Shown: positions 17,728 through 27,830 of the stretch, piece by piece | How the letters are laid out: every line of letters starts with the position of its first letter | Numbering within the stretch: the first letter of the stretch is position 1 | Notes under the pieces: model-generated | The model's input: only the letters and a program-made list of their open reading frames with translations | The model's database searches: none | Told to the model about the DNA's origin: nothing | DNA from: Planctomycetota bacterium | Lineage (GTDB): Bacteria; Planctomycetota; Phycisphaerae; Phycisphaerales; SM1A02 | DNA: 50,346 bases | Reading direction: 5' to 3' | Assembly (NCBI GenBank): GCA_024226535.1 | Contig: JAAELP010000018.1 | Span: forward strand, 1-50,346 | Program-made: the position numbers and the translations under genes

Positions 17728-19837
17728 TTCCTTTGAGCAGGACCGCCAGGAGCGCCGGCAGGATCACGAGATCGCCGACGAGCGCGGCGATCAGCGCGAC
17801 ACAGCACAGCTCGCCGAACAGCGACAGCATCGGCATCTCGCTGAACAACACCGTTCCGAAGCCGCCGATGAGCACGGCCGTCGTGGTGATCAGCGCCGCT
17901 CCGACCGAGCGCAACGCGTCGGCCACCGCGTCGGGCACGGTGAGCCCGCCGGCGACCCCGCGCCGCACGCGGGTGAGCACGTGGATCGTGTCGTCCACGG
18001 CGATCCCGAGACAGACCACGAACGTGATCACTCCGGTGATCGTCAGCGGTCGTCCCGTCACCACGAGCAGCGCGCCCGCGGATACGAGCGGGAACACGTT
18101 CGGCACGAGGCTCACCAGGCCCAGCACGATCGACCGGAACGCCACGATCATCACCACGAGGATCACCCCCGCGGCGATCGCCAGGCTTACCGCGAGGTCC
18201 TCGATCATGAAGTCGGCGCTGCGGCCGACGGCGACGGGTGTCCCGCTGAGGACCAGCTTCACCAACGGTGTCTCGGCGTCGATCGCCTCCAGACGCGTGC
18301 GGAGTCGGTCGAGCACCGGGGCGTGAACGTGCGTTCCCGAATCGGGCACCGGCGCGGTCACCACGGCGCGACGCAGGTCCGGTCGCACGACCCGCTTGAC
18401 GATCCCCGGCGGAGCGCGCGACAGCAGACGGACCTTCCGGGCCGGCTCGTCGTCGCCGCCGACGGCCCCGAGCACGGTCAGCACCGAGAACGGCGCGCCG
18501 ACGAGCGCTTCGCTCTCGAGCACGGCGTGGACACGCGCGAGCGTGTCGAGCACGACGGGATGCTCGAGGGTCATGGTCGCGTCCCACTCGACCCGCACGA
18601 TCAGCTCCATCAGACCGCCGAACTCGCCGTCGATGATCCGCACGGCCCCGGCGGCCGGGCTCCGCCCGGGCAGGCCCTCCTGCAGTGACGAACTCGGTAC
18701 GAGCTGCGTGCTCGCCGCGGCCAGCAGCACCGTGACGAAGACGCCCGCCACCGCCACCGGCCGCGCCCGGGCGAGCAGGAACCCGATGAAGCCACCGTCG
18801 GCGTGGTGCCGGGATCGCGCCATCCCCGCCCGACCCCCGAGGTTCGTTCGCACCAACAGCGGCACGACGGAGACCACCGCCGCGAACGTCAGCACCGAGC
18901 CCGCCGCCGCCGCGAGACCGAAACGCTCGATGACGTCGATTCGCGCCGCCGCCAGCGAGGCGAACCCGATCGCGGTGGTCAGGCTCGTCAGGGCGCACGC
19001 CGGTCCGACGACACGCAGCGTCTCGCGAGCCGCGTCGCGCACCGCGGTCCCGTTCCGACGTCGCACGCGGAACTCGTGCATCAGGTGCACCGCGTCGGTC
19101 AACCCCACCACGAGCACGAGCGTGGGGATCGCCGAGTTGACCGGGTTGATCGGCTCGCCGGCGAGACCGAAGAAGCCGATCGTCCACAGGCCGCCCGCGA
19201 GCGCGCCCGTGCACACGACCACCGTCGCCACGACGCTCCGGAACAACAGCAGCGCGATGATCGCCCCCGCGATGCTCCCGAACGACATGAACCGGATCTG
19301 CTCGCGTTGCATCGTGCCGAGGATCTCGGCGCGGATGACCGGCACGCCGGTCAGCACCGCCGTGACCCCGGTTCCCTCCACCGACTCGGCCACCGCCCGG
19401 CGCAGCGTGCACTGCCCCCCGTCGAGGTACGAGAGGTAGTCAACGGTGTCCACGAGACGCACGAGGATCAGCGCCGAACGCCGGTCGGCGGAGACGAGAC
19501 GGGCGGCGACCGCCGGGTGGGCGAGCGGCGTGCGGACCGTCTCCACTTCGGGAAGCGTGCGCGCGCGGCGGGCGATCTCGCCGACGGCCTCCGCGGCGGC
19601 CGGCGCGGTCATGTCCTCGGACCGCAGCAGCACGACGCAGTCGAAGTCGTCGGAGCCGAAGTCCCGGTACAACTCCTCCAGGACCTCCATCCGGCGATCG
19701 TCGGAGCGGAACAGGTTGCGGAGGTTGACGTCGAACTCGACCCGCGTGGCGCCGAACGCCGCGAGGGCCGTCATCGCGACCACCGCCAGCCACGCGAGCC
19801 GGGGATGAGCGTCGAGCCAGATCGCATAGCGGGTCAT
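17666..19837 (-). CDS. RND/MMPL-family exporter
   Basis: The 723-aa membrane protein has two homologous halves. Each has one helix, a large periplasmic loop and a cluster of five to six helices (FMSFGSIAGAIIALLLFRSV...; LAIAAGVILVVMIVAFRSIV...). Conserved RND charged and Gly motifs such as LVVGLTDAVHLMHEFR and VVCLGIAVDDTIHVLTRVRRG are visible. It likely exports lipids or hydrophobic compounds using proton-motive force. Start MTRYAIWLDAHPRL (19837) fits the family; no Shine-Dalgarno is apparent. It follows the DinB gene by 49 bp. Confidence 0.88.
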   Translation of the reverse strand: MTRYAIWLDAHPRLAWLAVVAMTALAAFGATRVEFDVNLRNLFRSDDRRMEVLEELYRDFGSDDFDCVVLLRSEDMTAPAAAEAVGEIARRARTLPEVETVRTPLAHPAVAARLVSADRRSALILVRLVDTVDYLSYLDGGQCTLRRAVAESVEGTGVTAVLTGVPVIRAEILGTMQREQIRFMSFGSIAGAIIALLLFRSVVATVVVCTGALAGGLWTIGFFGLAGEPINPVNSAIPTLVLVVGLTDAVHLMHEFRVRRRNGTAVRDAARETLRVVGPACALTSLTTAIGFASLAAARIDVIERFGLAAAAGSVLTFAAVVSVVPLLVRTNLGGRAGMARSRHHADGGFIGFLLARARPVAVAGVFVTVLLAAASTQLVPSSSLQEGLPGRSPAAGAVRIIDGEFGGLMELIVRVEWDATMTLEHPVVLDTLARVHAVLESEALVGAPFSVLTVLGAVGGDDEPARKVRLLSRAPPGIVKRVVRPDLRRAVVTAPVPDSGTHVHAPVLDRLRTRLEAIDAETPLVKLVLSGTPVAVGRSADFMIEDLAVSLAIAAGVILVVMIVAFRSIVLGLVSLVPNVFPLVSAGALLVVTGRPLTITGVITFVVCLGIAVDDTIHVLTRVRRGVAGGLTVPDAVADALRSVGAALITTTAVLIGGFGTVLFSEMPMLSLFGELCCVALIAALVGDLVILPALLAVLLKGTTTPRAGRIPPGATTGPRRP

Positions 19838-19886
19838 CGGAGGATCGTGCGCCGTCGGCCGCGGGAACCCCGCAGAACACGTGGCC

Positions 19887-20408
19887 TTACGACGCGGGCG
19901 CTCCCTGTTCGGGGGTGGTCGGCTCCCACCGGAAGACATACGACGCGCCTACGCGTGTGCGCGTGATCCACGTGATCTCCTGGACGTGACCCTCGAAGTG
20001 CGCCGCCGTGTCGATGATCGCGGTCACGCCGTCCAGCTCGAAGCCCTGGATCCGACGCGGATCCGTGAGCGTGGCAGGGTCGAGCGCCGCGAGAACGGCG
20101 TCCGCCTCCTGCACCGTCGCCCGCAGCGGCGCGAGCAGATCCTCGGGCGCGTGACGCCGCCGATCGGTGAACTCCAGCGATCGCTCGCGCACGTCGTCGG
20201 CGCCGCCGATGCCCGAGATGATCCACTGCCGCACGTTGCCGCTAAGGTGCAGCAGGATCGTGCCCACGCTGTTGTGCGCGTCGTACGGCCGCCAGTGGAC
20301 GTCGTCGTCGGAAAGCTGATCGAGGCAGTGCTCGATCCGGGCCAGCCCCTCGCGGAACCGCTTCCGGACCGCCGCGATGAGCGCGTCTCCCGTGTCGTGA
20401 TCCGGCAT
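19887..20408 (-). CDS. DinB-family protein
   Basis: The 173-aa four-helix protein has DinB-superfamily landmarks: LDQLSDDDVHWRP, SVGTILLHLSGNVRQWI and a late His in DTAAHFEGHVQEITW. These give the three-His metal site typical of the family. Some relatives are thiol-dependent transferases, but the substrate is unknown. CAGGAG lies 8 nt before the ATG at 20406-20408. A TAGGAT hexamer (20423-20428 on the minus strand) lies 14 nt before the start. Confidence 0.85.
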   Translation of the reverse strand: MPDHDTGDALIAAVRKRFREGLARIEHCLDQLSDDDVHWRPYDAHNSVGTILLHLSGNVRQWIISGIGGADDVRERSLEFTDRRRHAPEDLLAPLRATVQEADAVLAALDPATLTDPRRIQGFELDGVTAIIDTAAHFEGHVQEITWITRTRVGASYVFRWEPTTPEQGAPAS

Positions 20409-20436
20409 GTCGGCGCTCCTGAATCCTACGGTAGGG

Positions 20437-20442
20437 TACTCT
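20437..20442 (+). promoter_or_regulatory. -10-like element for the ABC export operon
   Basis: GGGTACTCTATGGGCGG contains TACTCT, matching the GGTAC..T element recurring in this window. It lies 37 nt before the ATPase start. Confidence 0.35.
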
Positions 20443-20479
20443 ATGGGCGGCATGAGCAACCCCCGGGGAGCGACGCCGA

Positions 20480-21202
20480 ATGGATGAGCACGCCGCCGGC
20501 AACGCGGTCTTCACCGCCCGTGGCATCACGAAGGTCTACCCCATGGGCGACCTGGAGGTGCACGCGTTGCGCGGCGTCGACGTCGACCTCTACGAGGGCG
20601 AGTTGGTCGTGTTGCTCGGGCCTTCCGGGAGCGGCAAGTCGACGTTGCTGAACATCCTCGGTGGTCTCGACGTGCCGACGTCGGGCTCGGTGAGCTACCT
20701 CGGTCACGATCTCACGAGCGACGACGACAAGGGGCTCACACGCTTCCGGCGCGAGCACGTCGGCTTCGTCTTCCAGTTCTACAACCTGATCCCGAGCCTG
20801 ACGGCGCGCGAGAACGTCGCCCTCGTCACCGAGATCGCCGACGATCCGATGCGCCCCGAGGAGGCCCTGGCGCTCGTGGACCTCGGCGACCGCATGGACC
20901 ACTTCCCCTCCCAGCTCTCCGGGGGCGAGCAACAGCGCATCGCCATCGCCCGCGCGATCGCCAAGCGCCCGGACGTGCTGCTTTGCGACGAGCCGACCGG
21001 CGCGCTGGACGTCAAGACGGGCATCGTCGTGCTGGAGGCGATCGAGCGCGCCAACCGGGACCTCGGTACCACCACCGCCGTCATCACGCACAATGCGGTG
21101 ATCGCCGACACCGCCGACCGGGTGATTCGACTTTCCGACGGACGGGTGGCCGAGACCCTGTGCAACGAGCGCACGATCCCGGCGCGGGAGTTGGCATGGT
21201 GA
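20480..21202 (+). CDS. ABC transporter ATP-binding protein (MacB/LolD type)
   Basis: The 240-aa ATPase has Walker [10 protein letters not shown], the Q-loop region [20 protein letters not shown] typical of MacB/LolD/FtsE ATPases, signature LSGGEQQR, Walker [13 protein letters not shown] and the switch His in AVITHN. It powers the FtsX-type permease encoded 7 bp downstream. A GGGGAG sequence lies about 10 nt before the ATG. First gene of a three-gene export or lipoprotein-handling operon. Confidence 0.94.
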   Translation: MDEHAAGNAVFTARGITKVYPMGDLEVHALRGVDVDLYEGELVVLLGPSGSGKSTLLNILGGLDVPTSGSVSYLGHDLTSDDDKGLTRFRREHVGFVFQFYNLIPSLTARENVALVTEIADDPMRPEEALALVDLGDRMDHFPSQLSGGEQQRIAIARAIAKRPDVLLCDEPTGALDVKTGIVVLEAIERANRDLGTTTAVITHNAVIADTADRVIRLSDGRVAETLCNERTIPARELAW

Positions 21203-21209
21203 AGCTCCG

Positions 21210-23573
21210 GTGAGCGCCCTCGACCGCAAGCTGTTCCGCGATCTCCTGCACATGCGCGGGCAGGTGCTCGCGATCTGCCTCGTCATGGCGTGCGGCGTGG
21301 CGACGTTCGTCATGTCGCTGAGCATGCTCGAGTCGCTCGTGCGCACGCTCGACACGTACTACGAGCGCTACCGCTTCGCCGAGGTCTTCACCCACGTGGA
21401 GCGCGCCCCCAACTCACTCCTCCGCCGCCTCGCCGAGATTCCCGGCGTCGGCCGCGTCCAGACGCGGATCGTCGAGAACGTGACGCTCGACATGCCGGGC
21501 CTCGAGGAGCCCGCAGTGGGACGACTCGTCTCGCTCCCGCGGCAGGCGAGCCTCGGGCTCAACGACGTGTACCTCCGCGCCGGGCGCCCGCCGGATCCGG
21601 CGGGCCGACGCGAGGTGATCGTCAGCGAGGCGTTCGCGCTGGCGCACGGCCTGGCTCTCAACGACACCGTCACCGCCGTGATGAACGGACGCCGCGAGCG
21701 TCTGCGCGTCGTGGGCTTCGGGATGTCCCCGGAGTTCATCTACCAGATCCGGCCCGGCGAGCTGGTCCCGGACGATCTCCGCTACGGCGTGTTCTGGTTG
21801 AGCGAGATCGAACTGGCCGCCGCCTTCGACATGGAAGGCGCGTTCAACGACGTGACGCTCACCCTGATGCCGGGGGCGTCGGAGCCCGAGGTGATCGCGC
21901 GGCTCGACGCGATCCTGCGCACGTACGGCAGCCTCGGCGCGTACGGGCGCGCCGACCACGCCTCCCACCAGTTCGTGTCCAACGAGATCGAGGAGCTGCG
22001 CGGGATGGCGAAGATCATGCCCGCGATCTTCCTCGCCGTCGCCGCGTTCCTGCTCAACGTCGTGCTGTCGCGCCTGATCAGCACGCAGCGCGAGCAGATC
22101 GCCGCGTTGAAGGCGCTCGGATACGGGCGGGGCGAGATCGCAGTGCACTACCTGAAGCTCGTGGGGATCATCGTCTTCGTCGGCGTGGTGCTGGGAGCGG
22201 CGGCCGGCGCGTGGATGGGCGCCGGGCTCACGCGTCTGTACTCCCAGTTCTTCCACTTCCCGATCTTCGAGTACCACCTGCGCCCCGCGGTGATCGCCCT
22301 CGCGTTCATCGTGAGTGGAATCGCCGCCCTCCTCGGCACGCTCGGCGCGGTGCGCCGCGCCGCGGCGCTTCCGCCGGCGGAAGCCATGCGGCCGCAGCCC
22401 CCGGCCGAGTACCGCCCGACGATCATCGAGCGCGCCGGGCTCGAACGTCTGCTCTCGCCGGCGGCGCGGATGATCCTGCGGCAGCTCGAACGGCGGCCCC
22501 TCAAGGCGGCGCTGTCGTGCCTCGGCATCTCCCTCGCCACGTCGATCCTCGTGCTCGGCTACTACATGGAGGACGCGATCGACTACGCGCTCGCGTTCGA
22601 CTTCGAGCTGGTGCAGAAGCAGGACGTCAACGTGACCTTCATCCGGACCCAGTCGCCCCGCGCGCTCGCCGAGGTGCGGCACCTTCCGGGCGTGCACGGG
22701 GTCGAGCCCTTCCGCGCCCTGCCCGCCCGCCTCCGCTCCGCCCACCGCTCGCGCCGGGTGGGGATCATGGGCCTCCGGCCGGACGCCCGCCTCTTCCGGC
22801 CCATCGACGCCGACGAGCAGCCCGTCCCCCTGCCGCCGGGCGGTATCGTCATGTCCGAGAAGCTCGCCGATCTGCTGGCCGTCGGCGTCGGCGATCCCAT
22901 CGCGATCGAGATCCTCGAGGAGTCGCGCCCGGTGCGCCAGAGCGTCGTCGCCGGCGTGGTCACCGATTTTTCCGGCACGGCCGCCTACATGCACCTCGAC
23001 GCGGCGAACCGCATGATGCGTCACGAGAGCGCGCTCTCGGGGGCGTTCCTGACCGTCGACCCGGACCGGCTCGACGAGCTGCACCACACGCTCAAGGGGC
23101 TGCCCGGTGTCGCCGGGGTGACCGTCAAGTCGGTCGCGCTGGAGAGCTTTCGCGCTACGATCGCCGAGAACATCATGCTCATGCGCGCGTTCAACATCGG
23201 CTTCGCCGTGATCATCGCCTTCGGGGTGGTGTACAACACGGCGCGGATCTCGCTGTCGGAGCGGAGCCGCGAGCTGGCGACGCTCCGCGTGATCGGGTTC
23301 ACCCGCGCGGAGATCTCGTTCATCCAGCTCGGTGAGCTGGCGGTGCTGAACGCGATCGCCATCCCCGGCGGGCTTCTGCTCGGCTACGCCCTCGCGGCGC
23401 TGACCTCGTTCGCCTTCGACACCGAGCTGTTCCGGATCCCCCTCGTGGTCAGCCGCGGAACCTACGCCTTCGCGGCGACGGTGATCATGATCGCGGCCCT
23501 CTGTTCGGGGCTGGTCGTGCGGCGGATGCTCGATCGGCTGGACCTCGTCGCGGTCCTCAAGACACGGGAGTAG
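21210..23573 (+). CDS. FtsX-family ABC transporter permease
   Basis: The 787-aa permease starts at GTG 21210. It has an N-terminal transmembrane helix, a MacB-like periplasmic domain, a first FtsX core of three helices (about 270-390), then a second helix-periplasmic-FtsX module (about 430-785). The typical segment [23 protein letters not shown] lies in the last core. It therefore resembles a double-length DUF214/FtsX permease and may act as a pseudo-dimer. Together with the ATPase and adaptor it likely moves lipoproteins or small molecules across the envelope. Confidence 0.9.
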   Translation: MSALDRKLFRDLLHMRGQVLAICLVMACGVATFVMSLSMLESLVRTLDTYYERYRFAEVFTHVERAPNSLLRRLAEIPGVGRVQTRIVENVTLDMPGLEEPAVGRLVSLPRQASLGLNDVYLRAGRPPDPAGRREVIVSEAFALAHGLALNDTVTAVMNGRRERLRVVGFGMSPEFIYQIRPGELVPDDLRYGVFWLSEIELAAAFDMEGAFNDVTLTLMPGASEPEVIARLDAILRTYGSLGAYGRADHASHQFVSNEIEELRGMAKIMPAIFLAVAAFLLNVVLSRLISTQREQIAALKALGYGRGEIAVHYLKLVGIIVFVGVVLGAAAGAWMGAGLTRLYSQFFHFPIFEYHLRPAVIALAFIVSGIAALLGTLGAVRRAAALPPAEAMRPQPPAEYRPTIIERAGLERLLSPAARMILRQLERRPLKAALSCLGISLATSILVLGYYMEDAIDYALAFDFELVQKQDVNVTFIRTQSPRALAEVRHLPGVHGVEPFRALPARLRSAHRSRRVGIMGLRPDARLFRPIDADEQPVPLPPGGIVMSEKLADLLAVGVGDPIAIEILEESRPVRQSVVAGVVTDFSGTAAYMHLDAANRMMRHESALSGAFLTVDPDRLDELHHTLKGLPGVAGVTVKSVALESFRATIAENIMLMRAFNIGFAVIIAFGVVYNTARISLSERSRELATLRVIGFTRAEISFIQLGELAVLNAIAIPGGLLLGYALAALTSFAFDTELFRIPLVVSRGTYAFAATVIMIAALCSGLVVRRMLDRLDLVAVLKTRE

Positions 23574-23583
23574 AGTGGACGCC

Positions 23584-24801
23584 ATGCGCGTGAGCTTGCG
23601 CCGAATCATCCTCGTCATCGTCTGCCTGCTGGTCCTCGCCGCGCTGGTGGTGGCGTTCCTGCCCGAGCCGATTCCGATCGATTTGCTGGACGTGACGCGC
23701 GGGCCGCTGAGCGTGACCGTCGACGAGGAGGGCGTGACGCGGATCCGCGAGCGCTACGTCGTCTCGGCCCCGCTGGCGGGCCGGCTGCGACGCATCGACC
23801 TCGACCCGGGCGATTCGGTGGAGGCGGTGACCACCGCGGTGGCGATCATCGAGCCGACCGATCCCCAGCTCCTCGACGCCCGCGCCCGCGCCGAGGCCGA
23901 GGCGCGCGTCCTCGCCTCGGAGGCGGCGGTGAGCCAGTCGGAGGCGAAGCTCGGCGAGGCGCGATCATCCTTCGACTTCGCCGAGAACGACCTCGCCAAG
24001 ATCCGCGACGCGTTCGAGCGAGGCGCCTCCAGCCCGCGCGAGCTGGACGAGAAGGCCGTGCTCCGTCGCAACGCGATGGAGTCCTACCGCGCCGCGCAGT
24101 TCGCGGCCGACATCGCACGCTACGAACTCGAGCTCGCGCGGAGCGCGTTGCTGCACACGACCCCGCGCACCGACCCCGACGCCCCCGTGGGCGAGTCGGC
24201 GGTGCGGTTCCCGATCCTCGCCCCCATCTCCGGCCGGGTGCTGCGCGTGTTCCAGGAGAGCGTGGCGGTCGTCGCCCCCGGCACCCCCCTGCTGGAGATC
24301 GGCGATCCCGCGGACCTCGAGCTCGTCATCGACGTGCTCTCGACCGACGCGGTACGCATCCTCCCCGGCGCGGAGGTGATCATCGAGCATTGGGGCGGGG
24401 ACGAGCCGCTGGCGGGCCGTGTCCGCCTCGTCGAACCCTCGGCGTTCACGAAGATCTCCGCCCTCGGCGTCGAGGAACAACGCGTGAACGTCATCGCGGA
24501 CTTCGTCACGCCGATCGCGGAGCGCCCGACGCTCGGCGACGGCTATCGCGTCGAGGGGCGCATCGTGACATGGGACGCCGAGGACGTCGTGCGCGTGCCG
24601 ACGGCGGCGCTGTTCCGCGAGGACGGCGCGTGGGCGGTCTACGTCGTCGAGGCGGGCCGCGCCACGCTCCGCACGATCGAGGTCGGAAAGCACAACGGTC
24701 TCATCGCCGAGGTCCGCGAAGGACTCGCCGCCGACGAGCAGGTCATCGCCCACCCGAGCGATCGCGTGACCGACGGCATCAAGGTGATCGAGCGGGAGTG
24801 A
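23584..24801 (+). CDS. HlyD/MacA-type periplasmic adaptor protein
   Basis: The 405-aa protein has one N-terminal membrane helix (IILVIVCLLVLAALVVAFLP), a biotinyl-lipoyl half (LSVTVDEEGVTRIRERYVVSAPLAGRL), a long alpha-hairpin (about 85-190) and a returning lipoyl half (FPILAPISGRVLRV). Beta-barrel and membrane-proximal parts follow (VRVPTAALFRE). It would join the FtsX permease to an outer-membrane channel not encoded here. ATG 23584 is used; GTG 23575 is an alternative. It lies about 10 bp after the permease gene. Confidence 0.88.
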   Translation: MRVSLRRIILVIVCLLVLAALVVAFLPEPIPIDLLDVTRGPLSVTVDEEGVTRIRERYVVSAPLAGRLRRIDLDPGDSVEAVTTAVAIIEPTDPQLLDARARAEAEARVLASEAAVSQSEAKLGEARSSFDFAENDLAKIRDAFERGASSPRELDEKAVLRRNAMESYRAAQFAADIARYELELARSALLHTTPRTDPDAPVGESAVRFPILAPISGRVLRVFQESVAVVAPGTPLLEIGDPADLELVIDVLSTDAVRILPGAEVIIEHWGGDEPLAGRVRLVEPSAFTKISALGVEEQRVNVIADFVTPIAERPTLGDGYRVEGRIVTWDAEDVVRVPTAALFREDGAWAVYVVEAGRATLRTIEVGKHNGLIAEVREGLAADEQVIAHPSDRVTDGIKVIERE

Positions 24802-24812
24802 CTGCCCGTGGC

Positions 24813-25829
24813 TCAGCGCTTCGGTAGCTGGAGGTTGACGCCCTCGTGCGACACGTGCTGGCGGGCGCGGGCGAAGGATTCGTCGTCCATCAGCTCCATG
24901 TGCCCGTCGAAGAAGACCGCGTGCACGCCCTTACCGCGCAGCACGGAGGTGCGGTCGTAGATGAGGATCTCCTTGTCGGGGTACAACACCTGCGCAAGGA
25001 GTGCGCGTGGCTCGCGCCGACCCTGGAGCTTGACCGCCGGCGAGAGCCAGTAGTCGCCCCCACCGTCACCGACCCGGCCCAGCGGTGAGTCGAGCGGGGC
25101 ATCGCCGGCGCCGTTGAGCAGGCCGGACTCGACGAGCGCGTCCAGCGACTCGGGAAGACGCCCTTCGTTTGCGGCGCCGTAACGGAAGATCGCCACCGAC
25201 ATCGCGCGGAGGCGATCGTTGGCGGCGAGCCGCGCCTTCTGATCCGCCTCGGTGAACGCGTAGCCCTTGTTGTGCTCGCGCACCTTGACGTGGTCGCGGA
25301 TCAGGCCGTAGACACGCGAGGGCTGCCAGAGCGTCAGGGTGCCGTCGGCTTCGTGCTGGACTCCCCAGATGCCCGGGCTCCCGTCCGGTTCGGTGAACAC
25401 GCCGGCGAGGCCGCCGGTGATCTCGATCTTCGACTCCCCGATGTCGCGGTAGCTCACGATGAGTTCGCGCGCGTTGAAGAGGTCGATGACGCGCATGCGA
25501 TTCGGCCAGATCTCGAAGAACGATGCGGGACCAGGCGCGATGCGACCACCCTGCGAGCGGTTCATCACCCACACGCCCAGGAGCGTGGGCGGAGAGGCGT
25601 TCGACGGCGTGGTCGATGCCGGGGCGTCGGTCGTCGGGACCGGCGTACCCGGCGCCGACGCATCGCCGGTCGGCGCGGCCGCCGTCGGCGGCCCGGTGTC
25701 CGCTTTGCCGCCACCGGCCGGCTGGTCACCGCACGCAGCGAGGGTGACGACGACCAGGGCCGTCACGGTCAGACCCAGCGTGGTGCTCCCGAGGGCGCCC
25801 AGCCTTCCCAGTGTGTTTCGTTGACTCAT
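24813..25829 (-). CDS. lipoprotein with H-x-G/DG pseudopilin-like C-terminus
   Basis: The 338-aa protein starts MSQRNTLGRL with a signal ending in the lipobox TLAAC. A Pro/Thr/Ala-rich low-complexity linker (about 30-80) follows, then a domain with LLGVWVMNRSQGG and YRDIGESKIEITGG. The C-terminal region (DRLRAMSVAIFRYGAANEGRLPESLDALVE ... GVHAVFFDGHMELM) matches the soluble end of planctomycete prepilin-like proteins. The N-terminal pilin helix is absent. Function unknown. A GGAGG lies about 13 nt before the ATG. Confidence 0.75.
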   Translation of the reverse strand: MSQRNTLGRLGALGSTTLGLTVTALVVVTLAACGDQPAGGGKADTGPPTAAAPTGDASAPGTPVPTTDAPASTTPSNASPPTLLGVWVMNRSQGGRIAPGPASFFEIWPNRMRVIDLFNARELIVSYRDIGESKIEITGGLAGVFTEPDGSPGIWGVQHEADGTLTLWQPSRVYGLIRDHVKVREHNKGYAFTEADQKARLAANDRLRAMSVAIFRYGAANEGRLPESLDALVESGLLNGAGDAPLDSPLGRVGDGGGDYWLSPAVKLQGRREPRALLAQVLYPDKEILIYDRTSVLRGKGVHAVFFDGHMELMDDESFARARQHVSHEGVNLQLPKR

Positions 25830-25896
25830 CGCGGCTCTCGAACCTCCGTTCCCATGCAACGCGGACAGCATACCCGTATTGCCGCGCGACCCGCGA

Positions 25897-25902
25897 TATG
25901 CT
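25897..25902 (+). promoter_or_regulatory. -10-like element of the symporter gene
   Basis: GATATGCTGCCC contains TATGCT, which ends 9 nt before ATG 25912. No Shine-Dalgarno is present. The divergent lipoprotein gene has the same TATGCT hexamer on the minus strand at 25867-25872, but with a longer leader. Confidence 0.4.
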
Positions 25903-25911
25903 GCCCACGCT

Positions 25912-27279
25912 ATGCACCACGCGCCATGGGTGATCCTCGCGTTCCTCACCGTCCTCGCGGCGGTCGGGGTGCTTCACGCCCGTCGCGTGCGCACGGCGGA
26001 GGACTTCACGCTCGCGGGACGCCGCCTGGGCCCCGGCGTGGTCATCGGGACGCTGGTGGCAACGTGGATCGGCACGGGCTCGATCTTCGGCAACGCCGAG
26101 TTCACGTTCGAGCACGGCGTCGCCGGCCTGTTCCTGCCGCTGTCGGGAGCGGCCGGCATCCTCGCCCTCGCGTTCCTCGCGCCACGCGTGCGCGCGATCC
26201 CCGCCGGCAGCGTGCCGGAGATCCTCGGTCAGCGCTTCGGGCGCGCCGCGCAGCTCATCGGCGCCGTCGCCCTGATCGGGGCGTACCTCGTGATCGTGTC
26301 GTACCAGTACCGAGCCGGCGCCGCGGTGGCGGCGCGGATCTTCCCGACGATCCCGCCCGGCGCATTGCTCGTGGGCTTCGCCGCGTTCATCGTGCTCTAC
26401 ACGGCGCTCGCGGGCATGCTCAGCGTGGCGTGGACGGATTTCGTGAACGGGATCCTGATGGCCATTGGGCTCATCGCCGCCCTCGTCTGGGCGCTGACGC
26501 ACTGGGACCCGGCGACGACGCCCATTCCCGAGCCGCTGCGCGAACCGTCGGGCGGGCTCTCCCCCGGGAGTTGGATCGGCATCATGCTTCCGGCGTTCCT
26601 CCTGGTGCTCGGTGACGCGAACCTGCACCAGCGCTTCATGTCGGCCGACTCGGCGCGCACGGCGCGACGCGCGGCGATCGGCATGTTCGTGGGGGTCCTC
26701 GTGCTGGAGATCGTCGTCATCAGCCTCGCCCTGCTCTCGACGGTGATGCTCCCCGCGACCCCGGAGAACCCGGGTCACTGCATCCTCGATCTCGCCTACA
26801 CCGGACTTCCCCCGGTCATCGGCATCCTCATCGTCGCCACCGTGACCGTCGTGATCCTGACCACCGCCGATTCGTATCTTCTCGGCGCCTCGACGTCCGT
26901 GGCGGTGGACCTCGGCCCCGGCCTGCGGTCGCCGAAGCAGCAGCGCATCATCGTGATCGCGCTGGGGATCGCGGCCCTCGGCCTCGCGTATACGAGCAAT
27001 CGCTTCTTCGACGTCGCGCTCTACGCGTACACGCTCTACGGCGCGAGCCTCACCCCCGCCGTTCTCTGCGCCTTGCTCCTGCCGCGCGTGCCCGGGCGGG
27101 CGGTGGTCTCCGGCATGGCGGCGGGCCTCGGCACGGCGCTGATCTGGAAGGGCCTGCTCGAAGCGGATCTACTCCCCGGCGCGCTCGCGGGCATTGACGC
27201 CGTTCTCCCTGCCTTGCTCATGAACCTATTCTCCCTCGTGGTGGTGGGCGTTGTCACGACGGTGGCACGACGTTCCTGA
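25912..27279 (+). CDS. sodium:solute symporter family protein
   Basis: The 455-aa protein has about 12-13 membrane helices and SSS-family features: an early DFTLAGRRLGPGVVIGTLVATWIGTGSIFGNAEFTF, VSYQYRAGAAVAARIFP, YTALAGMLSVAWTDFVNGILM and TTADSYLLGASTSVAVDL. It imports an unidentified organic solute with Na+. The ATG at 25912 is preferred over an earlier in-frame ATG (25879) because of family length and the adjacent promoter-like hexamer. No accessory subunit is nearby. Confidence 0.88.
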   Translation: MHHAPWVILAFLTVLAAVGVLHARRVRTAEDFTLAGRRLGPGVVIGTLVATWIGTGSIFGNAEFTFEHGVAGLFLPLSGAAGILALAFLAPRVRAIPAGSVPEILGQRFGRAAQLIGAVALIGAYLVIVSYQYRAGAAVAARIFPTIPPGALLVGFAAFIVLYTALAGMLSVAWTDFVNGILMAIGLIAALVWALTHWDPATTPIPEPLREPSGGLSPGSWIGIMLPAFLLVLGDANLHQRFMSADSARTARRAAIGMFVGVLVLEIVVISLALLSTVMLPATPENPGHCILDLAYTGLPPVIGILIVATVTVVILTTADSYLLGASTSVAVDLGPGLRSPKQQRIIVIALGIAALGLAYTSNRFFDVALYAYTLYGASLTPAVLCALLLPRVPGRAVVSGMAAGLGTALIWKGLLEADLLPGALAGIDAVLPALLMNLFSLVVVGVVTTVARRS

Positions 27280-27297
27280 CGACCTCGGGGTGACTCC

Positions 27298-27729
27298 ATG
27301 ACCGACGCCATCTTCGAGATCCTGATCGACGGCGCCTGTCCGCTCTGTCAGCGCGAGGCCGCTGCCCTTCGCCGGCTCGATCGCGGGCGCGGCCGGGTGC
27401 GCATCGTCGATCTCACCGATGAGGATGTCGATCTCACCGCCTACGGGATCACCTTCGAGGAGGCGATGGGGCGCATTCACGGCCGGTGCGCCGATGGCCG
27501 CGTCGTCACCGGGGTGGAGGTCTTCCGGCGCGCCTACGGCGCCGTCGGGTTCGGCTGGATTCTCGCCCCCACTGCGTGGCCCGGCCTCCGCCCGATGTTC
27601 GACGCCCTGTACCGCTGGTTCGCGAGGAACCGGATGCGTCTGACCGGTCGCGGAGCGACATGCGAAACGACCTGCCGACCGCCCGCCCAGGGGCAATCGA
27701 CGCCTTCCACCGGGGCGCGGGGCGAATAG
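27298..27729 (+). CDS. DCC family (DUF393) thiol-disulfide oxidoreductase-like protein
   Basis: The 143-aa protein has the family signature near its start (LIDGACPLCQREAAALRRLD) with a CxxC. The typical later segments VVTGVEVFRRAYGAVGFGWILAP and ALYRWFARNRMRLTGR are also present. Members are thioredoxin-like small proteins of unclear substrate. It begins 18 bp after the symporter gene, possibly in the same transcript. The C-terminal 25 residues are Cys/Pro/Thr-rich and less family-like. Confidence 0.83.
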   Translation: MTDAIFEILIDGACPLCQREAAALRRLDRGRGRVRIVDLTDEDVDLTAYGITFEEAMGRIHGRCADGRVVTGVEVFRRAYGAVGFGWILAPTAWPGLRPMFDALYRWFARNRMRLTGRGATCETTCRPPAQGQSTPSTGARGE

Positions 27730-27732
27730 CGC

Positions 27733-27761
27733 TTGACACACCGTGCCCCACCCCGCAGATT
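27733..27761 (+). promoter_or_regulatory. candidate promoter of the M14 peptidase gene
   Basis: A perfect TTGACA (27733-27738) is followed after 17 nt by CAGATT (27756-27761), a weak -10. It lies directly after the DCC gene stop and about 70 nt before the peptidase start. Confidence 0.35.
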
Positions 27762-27830
27762 GGCATTGGTTGCGGTGCGCGCCGTGTGTCGGGGGGTCCT
27801 GACCATGGACACTCTGGAGAAGGTAGACAT

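Noticed and set aside
21414..23618. 734-codon minus-strand frame
   Set aside because: Antisense to the FtsX permease, without any recognisable domain or ribosome-binding site.
27762..27774. TGGCATTGGTTGC as a sigma-54 promoter before the peptidase gene
   Set aside because: The GG and GC pairs are two bases closer than the -24/-12 spacing requires.
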